DNA from: Chloranthus sessilifolius
Taxonomy: Eukaryota > Streptophyta > Magnoliopsida > Chloranthales > Chloranthaceae
Assembly: GCA_021018995.1 (NCBI GenBank)
Contig: CM037589.1
Span: forward strand, 60,586,101-60,650,100
Reading direction: 5' to 3'
DNA: 64,000 nt
The notes below the pieces were generated by a model. The model saw nothing but the letters and a program-made list of their open reading frames with translations, had not been told where the DNA came from and ran no database searches. The number at the start of each line of letters is the position of its first letter. Within the stretch, counting starts at the first letter, position 1. Positions 11,526-23,379 of this stretch are shown here, in pieces. Made by a program: the position numbers and the translations under genes.

Positions 11526-13090
11526 TTATGCCTTAAATTTTTCTATAGTTCCATCCGTTCTAAGTTTTCTTTTAAATATCCATCTACATCCTATGGGTTT
11601 AGATCCTTCTGGTAAGTCTACTAATTTTCATGTTTTGTTTCCCATTATTGAATCCATTTCATCATTGATAGCTTTTTTCCAAAAGGCACTATCTCTAGAT
11701 TTCATGACATCGTTAAAAGTGATAGGATTATCGTCTATATTTAGACATAAATGTTTCTTAGTACTTTTGATCCTATTTCCTTCAATCAAATAGATATAAT
11801 AGTCTTTTGAAAGACTAGTTTCAAATCGTTGACGTTTACTTCGTCGAGGTTCAATGGTGACCTCTTCATCACTCGAAGATTCAATTACTTCTTTAGATTT
11901 AGAAGCTTTTCCATCTTCATAAGTTTTACTTTCAATATTTAATTTATTAGATAGAGTAGTAAACTTAGATTCATAGAATATAGCATCTCTAGATTCAATA
12001 ATAGAATTTTTATCTATGCTATCATTCGATTCCATAACTAAAAATCTGTAAGCTTTACTATTTTGTGCATAGACAACAAACACACACTCAATATTCCGAA
12101 GACATATCTTAGGTCTTTTAGAATCTACTAATCTAACAAGTGCCCTACACCCCCACACTTTAAAATAGGTTAGACTAGGTTTTCTATTCTTCCAAAGTTC
12201 ATAAGGTGTAGTTAAAGTTTGCTTATGTGGAATTCTATTCAAAATATGAGTTGCAGTTAACAAACTTTCACCCCATAAATTTTTATCTGAATTAGCGTTG
12301 ACAAACACTGCATTAGTCATTTCTACTAAGGTTCTATTTTTTCTTTCGGCAACTCCGTTTTGTTGCGACGTATAAGGGGCCGTCACCTTATGACGAATTC
12401 CATAAACTTCACAAAAATCGGAGAACTCATTTAACATGTATTCTCCACCCCTATCAGATTTAATGACTTTAATTCAATTATTTAATTGATTTTCTACTAA
12501 AGCTTTATAAATCTTAAACTTTTCAAAAGCTTCATTTTTAGTATTTAATAAATATATATGAGCATATTTTGAAAAATCGTCGATAAAAGTAATAAAATAC
12601 TATTTTCCTCCTCTAGTAAGAATATTTTTTAAATCACAAATGTCATTATGTATTAAATCTAATAAACATGAATTTCTCAAAACATAAGAAAAGGTTTTCT
12701 AGTAATCTTAGTCTTAGCACATACACTGCAGGAGCTGCTATCAAAATATTCATGTTTGGGAATTAGATCTAAACTAGCCACGCATTTTATAGATCTATAA
12801 TCAACATGCCCTAATCTGTCATGCCATAAATTAGAAAGAAAGACTGAGTAAGAAGAATGAGAGATTTTATTGATTTGATCAAGTACATTCAATTTGAACA
12901 TGCCTCTCATAGCATATCCTTTTCCAACAAATTCAACAGTTTTGGATAAGATAAACTTATCCAATTCAAATACTAGTTTGAAACCATGCTTGATTAATAA
13001 ACCACCCGATACAAAATTCTTGCTAATGTCGGGTACATGGATCACATCAGTAAGCGTCACGACTTTTTCAGATGTGAAATTTAATTTCAC
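11526..13090 (-). pseudogene. Copia integrase (disrupted)
   Basis: The GAG-pre-integrase zinc domain is at 13090-12677: LWHDRLGHVDYRS gives the His pair and SSSCSVCAKTK the Cys pair. The catalytic core follows. First Asp in LIHNDICD and second in KSDRGGEY lie in the interval 12676-12438, which contains stops (after RGGK near 12600 and after NQLNN near 12470). The Glu in GVAERKNRTLVEM lies in 12437-11628. The Ser/Asp-rich spacer and the PRRSKRQR stretch then lead to RT. A frameshift after TRKPF near 12690 separates zinc domain and core. All three DDE residues are still encoded, but in separate frames. Confidence 0.85.
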
Positions 13091-13101
13091 TTTTCCATGC
13101 C

Positions 13102-14169
13102 CTATGATCTTTGCTGTAGATGAGTTCCCATGAAGAGATCTTGATCATCGTCAGCTTTGTCATACGTCACAAACATGTCACAATTATTACAGACATGTTT
13201 TGTGGCACCCGTGTCAATCCACCATTCATCGATGTCACCAATCAGATTTACTTCCGAAAGAACGGCTACAAAGTTGCTTTTTTCTTCCACTGCATTCGCT
13301 TGATTCTTCAACTTCTTGAAGAGGCGACAATCCCGTTTGAAATATCTGAGTTTTCCATAGTAGTAGCATCCACCATTATTTAGTACCATGGTCATATTCT
13401 CCTTGGCGAATTTCTTATTTTCCTTGAAATGAGAATATCCTCTCTTCCTCTTCTTTGATGGTCCACTTACAACCTTAGATTCAACCAAGTGTGCTTTTGA
13501 TGTCATATCAATGTGATCTTCGGTTTTGTCCCTAACTTGGGATTCTTCCTCAATACGTAAATGAAGGAGAATATTTTCCATAGAAATCTTTGCATTATTA
13601 GGCTTAAGGATTTTTCGGTAATCTTTCCAAGAAGGAGGCAATTTAGCGATTACCGCACCAACCAGAAAATCCTCATCGAAATGAGAGCCATTAGCAAGCA
13701 TATAATTTATAACTACTTGAAAATCATGCACTTGGCTAAGAATAGGTTTATCATTGACCATCTTAAAATTGAAAATTTGACTGATACTGTAAGAATTATA
13801 CCCTGCATCTTCAGTTTCGTATTTCTTTTCTAGTGCATCCCAGAGTTCCTTCGAAGTATTGTAGGCGCGATAGACGTCGAACAATGAATCCGACAATGCA
13901 TTCAGAATGTAGCCTTTGCACGTGTATTCATCTTCTTCCCATTTTTATTTTTTTCGGCCTTTATTGAGTATTGATGTTTCGGTAACAGTTGAGTACGGAT
14001 TCGTAATAACGTACACAACTTTCAGCGCAGTCAACAGAAAATGTAATTTATGTTGCCACCTTTTGAAGTTCGAATCATCGAAACTGTCCAACTTGTGGAT
14101 GTTGTTGGGCAACACGGGATGAATTTTGTCGGTCAGTACGAAAGAAGTCGAGGATTGGATATGGGCCAT
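13102..14169 (-). pseudogene. Copia gag and protease (disrupted)
   Basis: It starts MAHIQSSTSF at 14169, only 13 bases inside the 5' LTR. The UBN2-type Gag core is visible: FDDSNFKRWQHKL, SKELWDALEKKY, VHDFQVVINYM and LPPSWKDYRKIL. An in-frame TAA at 13942-13944 breaks it. The zinc knuckle is degraded: CYYYGKLRYFKRDC keeps two Cys but has lost the second Cys and the His of CX2CX4HX4C. The aspartic protease signature is WWIDTGATKHVC. A one-base deletion near 13120 shifts the frame before the integrase part. Confidence 0.85.
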
Positions 14170-14182
14170 CTCGGTTTAAAAT

Positions 14183-14959
14183 TGTTGGAAAAACTGGTTC
14201 TTGTTGCAAGAAAAGATAAAGTTTGGAATGAAGAAACACGCAGATTCGGTTCGAGTCACGTTGAATATCGTTTTCTTTAAATCGAGATTTACCCCTACCA
14301 CTATGATCAAGTGGTCACCAATAGGTTACCGGAAAATCGGTTTCAAGATACAACGAACCAGCAACGTATTCATGTGATTAGATTTGGTGAATCTGATCAA
14401 GCAACCAGAACACCAAATAGCGCTAAGGAATTCTGAAATGAAGCTTTAAAATATGGGAAATAGAATAGAAAATGTAGTAGTAAAAATGAGGGTCTCGGGT
14501 CCCTTTTATAAAAATAAACAGGTGTAACTGAACGGACATATCCGTTAAACGTAACTGAACGGACATATCCGTTAAAAGGAACTGAACGGATATATCTGTT
14601 TACAAAGGAGAGATTTAAAATTCAAACGAAAATAAAACTGTAAAAATGTGGTTATTCTTTTGTTCAAAAATTAACTAAATGCACTGCACCGCATCGCCAC
14701 GCCACGTACACATACACGTACACGTGCTCATGCCTGTCCCAACCCGACCAGACTCAGCTGCGCGTGCACGCATGTGTGTGACTGATAAAGTGCATGGTGG
14801 CGGAAACCACAAAATTCGGTACCCCCTGGGTGAAGACTACAAGCCTTGAGCCAAACTTTCAAAACATAATTCAAAACCCAAAAAATTATTCAAACGATGT
14901 GTGACTATTCACCACAAAGCAAAAAATAAAACAAAAGTTATATTTTAAAATTTCCAACA
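14183..14959 (-). repeat. Copia 5' LTR
   Basis: This is the partner of 8891-9666, and target duplication TAGTC follows at 14960-14964. The expected initiator-tRNA primer site (TGGTATCAGAGC) is not adjacent on the inner side. The - strand there reads ATTTTAAACCGAG followed directly by the gag ATG. Confidence 0.9.
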
Positions 14960-15201
14960 TAGTCATCTTATGAGTTTTTCTTTATTTTAGTTGAACATTA
15001 ATTATGTTAGACATGAGTTTGAATATTATGGTATAAGAGGATAAGTATGCATAATTAGGATTTATCATTTATGTTTCTTTTTCCGCTGCTTAGATGCGCT
15101 CTTGTATTATTCTTTTGCGAAACTTTGGACTATGATACAATGATAGTACGGCGTAAGATTTGACAATAAAGAATTGTGAGGACTCGGGTTGTTACAGTTA
15201 G

Positions 15202-16070
15202 GGTGTTTAGAGGTCTTAGAGGGCGTCTAGACTCAAGGTGGTGGAAGAGTGTCTGCAAGGTTAGAGATATTTTTTTTAAGAGGGTATCAACTTTGTATTT
15301 GGAGTGAGTGATGGTGTGAAATTTTGGAAAGATAGATCGATCAGAGATGATGTCTTCATGAGGAGATTTCCGCTGATCAATTACCTTGCCAGGAATAAAA
15401 GAGCTAAATTTTGGAGGTGAGATGGATCTCGACGCAAGGATTTCTGGAATACTGTCCTTCGTGGAAACCTTAAAGAGAATGCGGAGAATGAATTTCTAGA
15501 TCTGTTAGAGATATTGAGTGGGGTCCGATTGGATTATACGTGACCAGATAGAAGAGTGTGGCACTGGGATAAATCCGGGAAATCCATGGTTAAATCATTC
15601 CTTAAAATTTTCACTACTAATGATTCGAGGTCTTTGTGGGTATCATTTTGGAAAACCAAATCTCCGTTGAGTGAATTGTTTTGCATGGGAAGTGGCCTGG
15701 TGAAAAATATAACTCGTGTTCAATTGTGTCAAAGAGGTATGTCCATATCAAAATCGCACATCTTTTGTGGAGAGGGTGAGGAATCAGTGCCATAGCTATA
15801 GTTAGGGCACCCCTTAGCCCAACAAATATGGGAATTTTCCTCAGTGATTTTGTAGGATCCATATGTCTTGGGGCATGTGCGGCTTCTTTCTTGGCAGAGT
15901 AGACCAATTTCCCTTTAGGGATAACATAGTTATATTGCAGAGAAGCTACCTTTGGCATTATTTTGGGAAATCTAGAAAGAGCAGAATAAGAGGATTTTTA
16001 CGTGAAATATGGAACATGCAATGTGGTGATTGATTTGGTCATTGACGATCTTCTTAAGTGGTGCATGGCC
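15202..16070 (+). mobile_element. L1-type LINE, part 3 (zf-RVT region)
   Basis: It continues part 2 after the gypsy LTR. LRGRLDSRWWKSVCKVRD, VKFWKDRSIRDDVFMRRFP, NKRAKFWR, RVWHWDKSGK, TRVQLCQRGMSISKSHIFC and EEESVP-like pieces match the L1 region that ends in the zf-RVT motif (CxxC...EExxxHLFxHC). VIDLVIDDLLKW near 16030-16065 marks the end. Stops and frameshifts are frequent. Confidence 0.7.
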
Positions 16071-17561
16071 TCCAATTTTCGGTCTCCTTGATGGAGGAGC
16101 TAACGAGAGAATGAAATATGCTTCGATGATGCTTCACTTTTATCGCATCCTCATTTACTTTGAATTCTCAGCATCACCAAGTTGCAAGTGCCTTTACGGC
16201 AGGCATCTGTACCTTTCACAAAGTCTTTTTGAATTTTTTATATAAAGTTGATGTGGCTAATGGCTGGGCTTCCAATTTTTTGTGCCCTTTTTTAAAACTT
16301 AGGGTGTCCCAAACTCAGGCATCCCTTTATGGGATGTGTATCACATGGAATCCAAAACTGACCTATGATGATATGCCATAATCTCAAGATCCATTGCGTC
16401 GAATAATGGGACGAAAAATAATCTCCATTCTCTGATTCAAATTTACTTGAATCATTGATTACATTGTGCGGAAAATAATCGTAGTTGTAATGTATTTCAA
16501 AGCAGAGGGTTAGCAACTATTCAACCAAGTTTGGAAAGAGATAGATTCGTGATCATAGAAAATGGTATTAATATGTTTCCTCAAATACAAAGTGGAATGA
16601 TCAAGGGGGGAAAGTAAAGCCCAACAACTGTATAAATGCAGAAAAATATTAAACTGCTTCACATAACAAGAGAAGGACATCAACAGAATTTTGAGTATTG
16701 GTAAAATAATTATATACTTGTTAATACAACCAATTATCCAACATAAACTTAAAAGAAGAATAAGAAGAAAGAAACAAAAATCAGAGAGAGAAAGCAGGGT
16801 GCTGCTCAACAAAAAATAAAGTTCATCATACTGAGAGAGAGAGAGAGAGAGAGAGGGATCAAGGTGTCATTTCATATGGTAGTTTATAAATAGAATGGGA
16901 CTTATTTTTGAATTTATTACCTGGTTTCTCTCATGGTTTTAAAATAGTTATATAATTTTTTAATCTCTGTTAATTTTAGATAAGTATGTTGTAAAGGAGT
17001 TACTGGAATTCCATATGCAGTAGGTTAACATTCCTGTTTGTGGGTGTTGTATTTGAAGCTAAAGGCTGTTTGTGGGTGATACAGTAGTGCAGGTTGATTG
17101 TAAACACCAATCCTCTCCAAAGCACATGTTTAAGGCATCCTTATCTGTGCCAAAAAGGTATAAAACACTTGTTAACACCGAAGTTTGTCCAATGTCCCTG
17201 TTTTTCAATTCAACTGAAACAGAGAACACCCCGACTTCTTCTACATACCCTCAAGCAGAGTCTGATACCAAACAATAATGACAAATCCTAACTGCTTCAA
17301 CAGTCCAAAACCCAAATGGCTAGTTCTGGGCATAGAGGAAAACTGACACAAAATTATCAAACTTGCCCAAAAGAGTTCCTCAAAGCATCTACATGATTCT
17401 CCCTTGACTCTTCTCTGATTAGTACTTATCTATGTCAAATTCACACTGTGAGAAGGCAGGATTTGCGGTTCTGGTTATTTTTGGACCATTCCCTGTGAAT
17501 TATTATAAATAGCATCTTGGCTAGGAATCTCTCTCTCTCTTTTATAAATGGCATCCTGGAC

Positions 17562-17597
<36 letters not shown>

Positions 17598-17789
17598 TTA
17601 GAGAGGGTTTGTAGTACTGAATAGTCTTCGCTCCTACATCACAGGGCGTCTGAAACTTTTTGGTAGGGTGTGTAGCTTTTCATCGTCAATATTTCATTTT
17701 TTGCTTATGTAATAGATTTGCACTGGATGAATTATAGTTGTAGCTTTCTTGTTATTCTATGTTTAAGCGATGCTAGCTTCTCAATCTTT
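16071..17789. other. Intergenic DNA with GA/CT microsatellites
   Basis: No gene recognised. A (GA)n tract lies at about 16831-16855 and (CT)n tracts at about 17528-17540 and 17562-17595. Short open frames here show no family resemblance. Confidence 0.5.
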
Positions 17790-18835
17790 TTCCCATTGGA
17801 TTTCTTCTCATAGTACCAAAGCCGTTCTTTCTCCTCACGTCACCCATTTCTTGTCTGCGTGATTTGACTCAATCTTGCCAACCCGTGCGGGGGTGTGTTG
17901 GATTTATCCCACATCGGCTGTGGGCTGGCCCTTCCCGGGCTCTTTATATCTTGGGCAAACCTCACCTTACGAGCCGGTTTTGTGAGGTTGAGTTAGGCAC
18001 ATTGGATTGTTATCATGGCATCAGAGTAGTTCTTTCTCCCCACAACACTCATTTCTTGTCATGTGATTTGGCTCAATCTCGCCAACACGTGCGGGGGCGT
18101 GTTGGATTTGTCCCACGTTGGCTGTGGGTTGGCCCTTTTTGGGCTCTTTATATCTTGGACAAGCCTCACCTTACAAGCCAGTTTTGTGAGGTTGAGTTTG
18201 GCCTGTTGGATTCTTATCAAGGTATCAAAGCAGGTATTTCACCACTACACGTCACCCAGTTCAATTGTCCACGTGATTTGGCTTGGCCGCCAACACGTGG
18301 GGGGGCGTGCTAGAATAGTCCCCACATCGGTTGTGGGCTTGAAGGTCTTGGGCTGTATATAACCTGGGTAAACCTCACCTTACAAGCCAGTTTTGTGAGG
18401 TTGAGTTAGGCCCATTGGATATCTTATCATGGTATCAAGGCCGTTCTTTCTCCCCATGCCACCCATTTCTTGTCCACGTGATTTTGACTCAATCTTGCCA
18501 ACATATGCGGGGGCGTGTTGGATTTGTCCCACATCGGCTGTGGGCTGGGCCTTCTTGGGCTCTTTATATCTTGGGCAAACCTCTCCTTACAAGTCGGTTT
18601 TGTGTGGTTGAGTTAGGCCCATTGAATTTTTATCATGGTATCAAAGCTGTTCTTTCTCCCCACGTCACTCATTTCTTGTCCATGTGATTTGGCTCAATCT
18701 GCAAGGGCGTGGCGTGTTGGATTTGTCCCACGTTGGCTGTGGGTTGGCCCTTCTTGGGGTCTTCATATCTTGGACAAACCTCACCTTACAAGCTGGTTTT
18801 GAAAGGTTGAGTTAAGCCCATTGGATTTCTTATCA
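17790..18835 (+). mobile_element. Tandem TRIM array: one partial and five complete LTR units
   Basis: Five LTR-like copies of 120-122 bp (17896-18015, 18100-18219, 18308-18429, 18516-18635, 18715-18835) begin TGTTGGATTT (TGCTAG in the third) and end in TTATCA. They alternate with 79-88-bp internal segments. After most LTRs comes TGGTATCAAAG or TGGCATCAGAG, matching the initiator-Met tRNA primer site TGGTATCAGAG. Before each LTR lies a purine tract such as GCGGGGGCG. Each LTR has a CTCTTTATATC TATA-like motif. A truncated LTR end (about 17790-17810) precedes the first internal segment. No coding capacity. Confidence 0.75.
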
Positions 18836-20499
18836 GTAAATAGTATTGGTTTGTGATGTATGATTTTTAGTTTCAGCTGTCATGGGTGTTATTAGAATGG
18901 TGGGACTGCTTTCACTAAGATCAATAACTGGATCCAATCCCGATCTGACCCGGTTCTTGTAGACGATGTTCAAATTGAAAATCTGAAGCGATTGTGATCT
19001 GACCTGCCGAGTGTGGAATTAAATAAGTTGAGTTCAGGGTCTGGTTGCCTTACCGAGTGTGATCTGACCTACCCAGATTCCCTTATAATTTAATTCAACC
19101 TCATTATTGCTAATATGATAATGTTGAGTGTAATGAAAGTTTGTGGAGTTTTATGATAATATGTAGTATGGAAATTTCCTGAACTCCACTATTATCTCCT
19201 CGGTTATGAAATTTGGAATTTGATTATTTAGACCTTTCTAATCACAGTTAGATTTAACAAGCCCTATAGTTACAATGTCATCTACTTGCCTTCAACTAGA
19301 TGTCTATAGATCAGCATGCAGTCCATATAGCTGCTATATACAACACCTGCTGTGTAGTCGATTTCAGAAACCAGCATGTAATCTATACAGCTGTTACATA
19401 GACCAACTCCTTTACAGGGTATATGGTTAATTGGTGAATATGGACCTTCAGTGGCTGCTGCAGAGGCCAGATTCTCCTTAGCGTGTTGAATTCTGACAGA
19501 ATATACAGAAGTTCTATACAGCTCCTATATAGACGAGCTGCTATATGCACAGTTGGGCTTGCATTTAAATCAATTTCCATTAGCTTCAATATGGACTGCT
19601 TGAAATGGCTGCTGGCTTCCTTAACGGTATAAGATGTCTGCGCTGCTTGATAAAGATCATGTTGCATATCCTCCATTCCTTTCTTATGACGAAGTAGGTA
19701 ATGGGCAATATCATAAAAAGCTATTCTTCTAATTGGTCATCAAGTAAGGGGAAGCACTAATATAATTCAATGGACTCACCTGCACAATTTGATTTAGGAT
19801 CCCTAGGATGGTCTTTGGACTGCTTTCAATTACGAAAAGATGAACTTTAGACTGCTTTCAATTACGAAAAGATGAACGTTAGACTTCTTTGAACATTTTC
19901 CATGAATTGCAAGTAGTAAAAAAAATAATGTCATAGTGAAAGCAGGAAGATAATTTATTTGATTTGGAACTGCTATGAATTCTTCCCCATGGTTTTCCAA
20001 TGATCTCCCTATATTTTTGCATGGTAGGGAAAAGTTGCATGTACAAGTTGAAGAGGTCAATGTATTATTCTGTGGACCTTGTGGTCTTGTTAGGACTGTT
20101 TCCATTTGAAAAGTTAATTCCTAAAGATTTCAGCTGTCTGGTTTGTTGTTTGTATTTCATTTAGTATATTAAGATGTTAATAACCAAATGTATTAACATA
20201 TTTTTCAGGTTTTATTTGTGTTCATATAATATGTCTTTATTATGTTTGGATAAATATGTCATTAATATTTTAAATATAAAATCTGAAACAGAGTTATGGC
20301 TCTCAAGCTTCAGATTTACATGATTCAATATTTTGAGAAGGTATTGACCAGAAGTATCCAAATAACACAATCTCTTTTTTGTTTGTCAAGTTCTCGATTA
20401 AATGGCTCATCTTCATTTTGATATTGAAGCTTAAAACAATGAGAAACTATGGTTGAAGAGTTGGGATTTTATCCTCCAATAATGAGCAGGGATTTAAAG
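18836..20499. other. AT-rich intergenic DNA
   Basis: No gene recognised. A 36-bp unit with CTGCTTTCAATTACGAAAAG is directly duplicated at about 19818-19885. Around 19270-19540 short AGCTGCTATATA / TATACAGCTGTTA-like words recur. Confidence 0.45.
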
Positions 20500-20800
20500 A
20501 GCAATATATATCGCACAGGTCCTAGGCCAATACCTATCTGATATATCGGTGGCAATATTTAGGCCCCTTTTTTAATTTTTAAAATAATAAAAAATAAAAA
20601 ATATAAGAAACTTACAAAAGGGGCATTTTTAGTATTTTATCCGGTTATACCTGATACATATCAGCCTATATTTGACCTGCTTGACCCGATATTTGACACC
20701 CTATAGAATCGGGGGTGTATATTGTATCAAATGGGGCCGAACGTGATACATATCAGCCGATATGTACCAGATATGGCTGTCATAACTACCGTTGATGGCT
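20500..20800. repeat. Word-type repeat: ATATCGG / GATACATATCAGCC family
   Basis: The motif GATACATATCAGCC occurs twice and is mixed with CTGATATATCGG and CCCGATATTTGAC, so the same short words appear on both strands. Related stretches occur at about 35620-35720, 43330-43500 and 51950-52240. Confidence 0.5.
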
Positions 20801-21538
20801 GTTACGACTAGGGTATTTTTCTAGTCATGGTTATCTTTTTTACTAACAATATCTTCATTTCTTCTGTTTCCTTCATCTCATTTAGAGCAATTCATCTAGT
20901 AGTAGTGATTTGCTAAATTTTCAGTAGTAATATAGCTTGTGGGGGAGATCAATTACGAGTAACATCTTCCATTGTTAAACGAGATATTATTTTTAGCAGC
21001 ATCAATTTCTTGATCATAACATTTAGGATCCTCTATTTTTTTTAGTGAAAGAAAGTTTAATCCAGCAACAACTTTGTCTGCCGATTGCTATATCTGTTGT
21101 TTGGGTAACATTTGGAACTCCCCAGTGAACATGACAGATTGGGCTAACACATGTAAGTTGCACTTGAACTGTCACAATGGCATGAGCTAGGAGTAGTAAA
21201 ATATGCACTAAGATTCTGCCAATATAAATTTCAGTCATGTGATTCTAGCCATAGCAAATTTCCCAGACCTGTTTCTTCCTTCAATCTTAGAACAAGAAAT
21301 CATAGTTTAGAGCCCTTTGAACCCCACTCCCGAGAAAATACAGCATCAAGTGGCAATTCCTAGTTTACCCAGAATCTCAACTTCTCTCACCATATTGCCA
21401 ACCTCAAGAGAGGCTTCAATATGAGGCACTTGGCTTGCTTCTATACTGGTATACTATTTCTTTCAAGTTTCAACAAACTAGGAATGTCAGCTTCAGTCAC
21501 CATATTGCGTCACTATAAAATGTTTAGTGCCCAAATTG
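20801..21538. other. Intergenic DNA, nothing recognised
   Basis: I see no coding frame with family resemblance and no element ends. Confidence 0.4.
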
Positions 21539-22020
21539 TGTTGGATATTTAAAAGTTCATTAAACTTGTCTTTTCCCAAGAGGTGTCTTTTCAAAATTGT
21601 ATCTTTTCAAAAGAATTGCCTTTCCAAAGTGGTGTGTCTTTTCCGAAGGGATGCGTGAAGCACCTTTTCATAGGAAAATGGTGCATTAACACACCACTTG
21701 ATTTTTATTTAAGGAATCTAAAAATATTGTTTTATACACCATAATAGAGTCTTCTCTCTTCTCTCTTGTTATGTCTTTAAAAGTCTTTATCAGAGCTTCT
21801 TGTAAAATTTGGTGTTCAGATACTGTGATCGGATTCACCAAATCTTTCACAAGAACACACAGTCGATTCGTTGTATCCTGAAACCAGTTTGTCGGTAACA
21901 TGTTGGTGACCACTTTATCGAAGTGGTGGGGGCAAATATTGGTTTAAAAACAACGATATTTCTCGTGCCTCGGACCGATTTTCTATATTATTTCGGATCA
22001 ACATTTCAATTTTTCCAACA
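21539..22020 (+). mobile_element. Solo copia LTR, 482 bp, related to the 8.9-15.0 kb element
   Basis: It starts TGTTGGATATTT and ends TTTTTCCAACA. Its 3' half aligns with the reverse complement of the copia LTRs: GGATTCACCAAAT, TTGTATCCTGAAACC, GGTAACATGTTGGTGACCAC, AGTGGTGGGGGCAAAT and GGTTTAAAA. Flanks AATTG (21534-21538) and ATTTG (22021-22025) are a near-perfect 5-bp duplication. The 5' half differs, so it is another subfamily. Confidence 0.75.
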
Positions 22021-22889
22021 ATTTGCACTGTCATATATAGTGTCTTCTTTTGATTAATTTTTTTAAAGGATCTTTCTCATAGTTTCAGTGGTAAAAAACT
22101 GTAGATAACTGGATTTTGAACTTTTTTTTTATACAGGGATATATTATTGACAGGCATCCTCATTGCTTTCAATTTGAATCTAGAGATCACAGTTTCTCAC
22201 TAGAGCTTATGGATCAGTATGAAATTTTGGTTCAACTTTACGCAAAGGCGGCCTCATCAAATCAAATTATTTAATGGGCATTTCAACATTGTTGATATAA
22301 CTATGCACAAATGGTTTAATCAGCTACAAACCAAAGGAAACGGACTTATGTGCAATGCTATGCGGTCTGCATATTTGAAGCACTCTTTCTCTGTTCCCTC
22401 TATTGTAATTCTTGTAAAAAACATCTAAGCCATATGATCTGACGGCCTTGATTTAATGGAGAGTTCGAGGTCATAATCTTTCTAGGTCAAATAGTTTTGC
22501 AAAATACATGTTTTAACTTGCAAACAAACAGAATAGGTAAAAGATGGGCTACAATTCACATTTTTCAGGCTCATATTCAACCTGGTTGGACCTTAGGGCA
22601 CAGTTGATCTAACCAGTCCATTTGGTATTTGGTGGTACCCTTGTGACAATAAAAGTGCATCCACGTGTCCAAAATTGTGTGGATAGGTCTGTTACTATAT
22701 ACCACCTCACAGCTGAGAAAACTGGTGTTGTATTAGACAACCTTCCTAATCAATGGCTCACAAAATGGGGCCATGGCAATGACCTTGAAACATATTAGGT
22801 GATTGGGGTTGGTGACCTAATTCCAACCCATCGATGAAAGTGTACCACTAGTCCTATTTGTGCAGGGAGAGGCGAGTCAGAAGGGTTGG
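22021..22889. other. Intergenic DNA, nothing recognised
   Basis: A 69-codon frame at 22219-22428 (+) has no recognisable motif. No element ends are seen. Confidence 0.4.
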
Positions 22890-23340
22890 ATTAGGGGTCT
22901 CAATGGGTCGGACAGGGCCGGTTTCATGTCAGGCCTTAAATGGGCTGATTAATAATCGGGCCTCTTGGAACTAGCTCCTATCGAGCCCGATTACTAATTG
23001 GACTTGGCCTATATTTTAATCGGGTCTACCTACCTCAGCCCATACTCGACTGATTTTGGGCAGATCCAGGCCAGGCTTCGGGCCGCCCTATAATTTTATA
23101 TGATATATATAGAGATGAGCTCAAATGATTGGGTTGGGCCAGGGTCAAGTAAGGCTTAATCGGGCCGATTTTTAATCAGGTTTTTGGGACTAGCTTATAC
23201 CCGGCCTGACATATTAATCAGGCAGACAGACCTTAGCATGCTCATTTATATTTCGGGCCTACCTACTTTAGCCCGTTTATATTTCAAGCTCTAGCCTGGC
23301 CTATTAAGACCTCTAGGTCGGGTCGACCTGATACAAAGGG
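22890..23340. repeat. Word-type repeat rich in GGCC/CGGG
   Basis: It is framed by GGGGTCTCAATGGGTCGG and AGACCTCTAGGTCGGGTC and filled with CGGGCC, GGCCCGA and CAGGCC words in both orientations. It is related in style to 32799-33141 and 48400-49023. Confidence 0.45.
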
Positions 23341-23379
23341 CACATAATCATCGCTGATAGTTTTATTAAGGCCCACGAA

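Larger units (their letters stand above)
8891..14959 (-). mobile_element. Complete but dead Ty1/copia LTR retrotransposon
   Basis: LTRs of 776 and 777 bp (8891-9666, 14183-14959), both TGTTG...CCAACA, enclose gag-protease-integrase-RT-RNase H in copia order on the - strand. The target duplication is TAGTC (8886-8890, 14960-14964). A polypurine tract (TTGTGGGGGAT on the - strand) abuts the 3' LTR at 9667-9677. By eye the LTRs differ at roughly 60-70 of 776 positions, so the insertion is old. Stops, frameshifts and a mutated catalytic site disable it. It sits inside the gypsy solo LTR. Confidence 0.9.
7111..15196 (+). mobile_element. Solo Ty3/gypsy LTR (about 2.0 kb) split by a copia element
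   Basis: The LTR starts TGTAGTGACATGAAATTTTA at 7111, breaks at 8890, resumes at 14965 and ends ACTCGGGTTGTTACA at 15196. Perfect 5-bp duplications GTTAG flank it (7106-7110, 15197-15201). Without the insertion it is 2012 bp. Termini and size fit del/Tekay-type chromovirus LTRs. It carries a tRNA-like stretch at 7275-7335 and a 69-bp GGACATCCGTGGATTC-type tandem repeat at about 7921-8147. The internal region is absent. Confidence 0.75.

Noticed and set aside
11515-11793. + strand frames within the copia element (also 12894-13133, 13120-13383, 13561-13833, 13916-14280)
   Set aside because: Antisense shadows of gag-pol on the - strand.
17864-18313. 149-codon and neighbouring frames across the 17.8-18.8 kb repeats
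   Set aside because: They run through TRIM LTR and internal segments. Repeated peptide text comes from the array.
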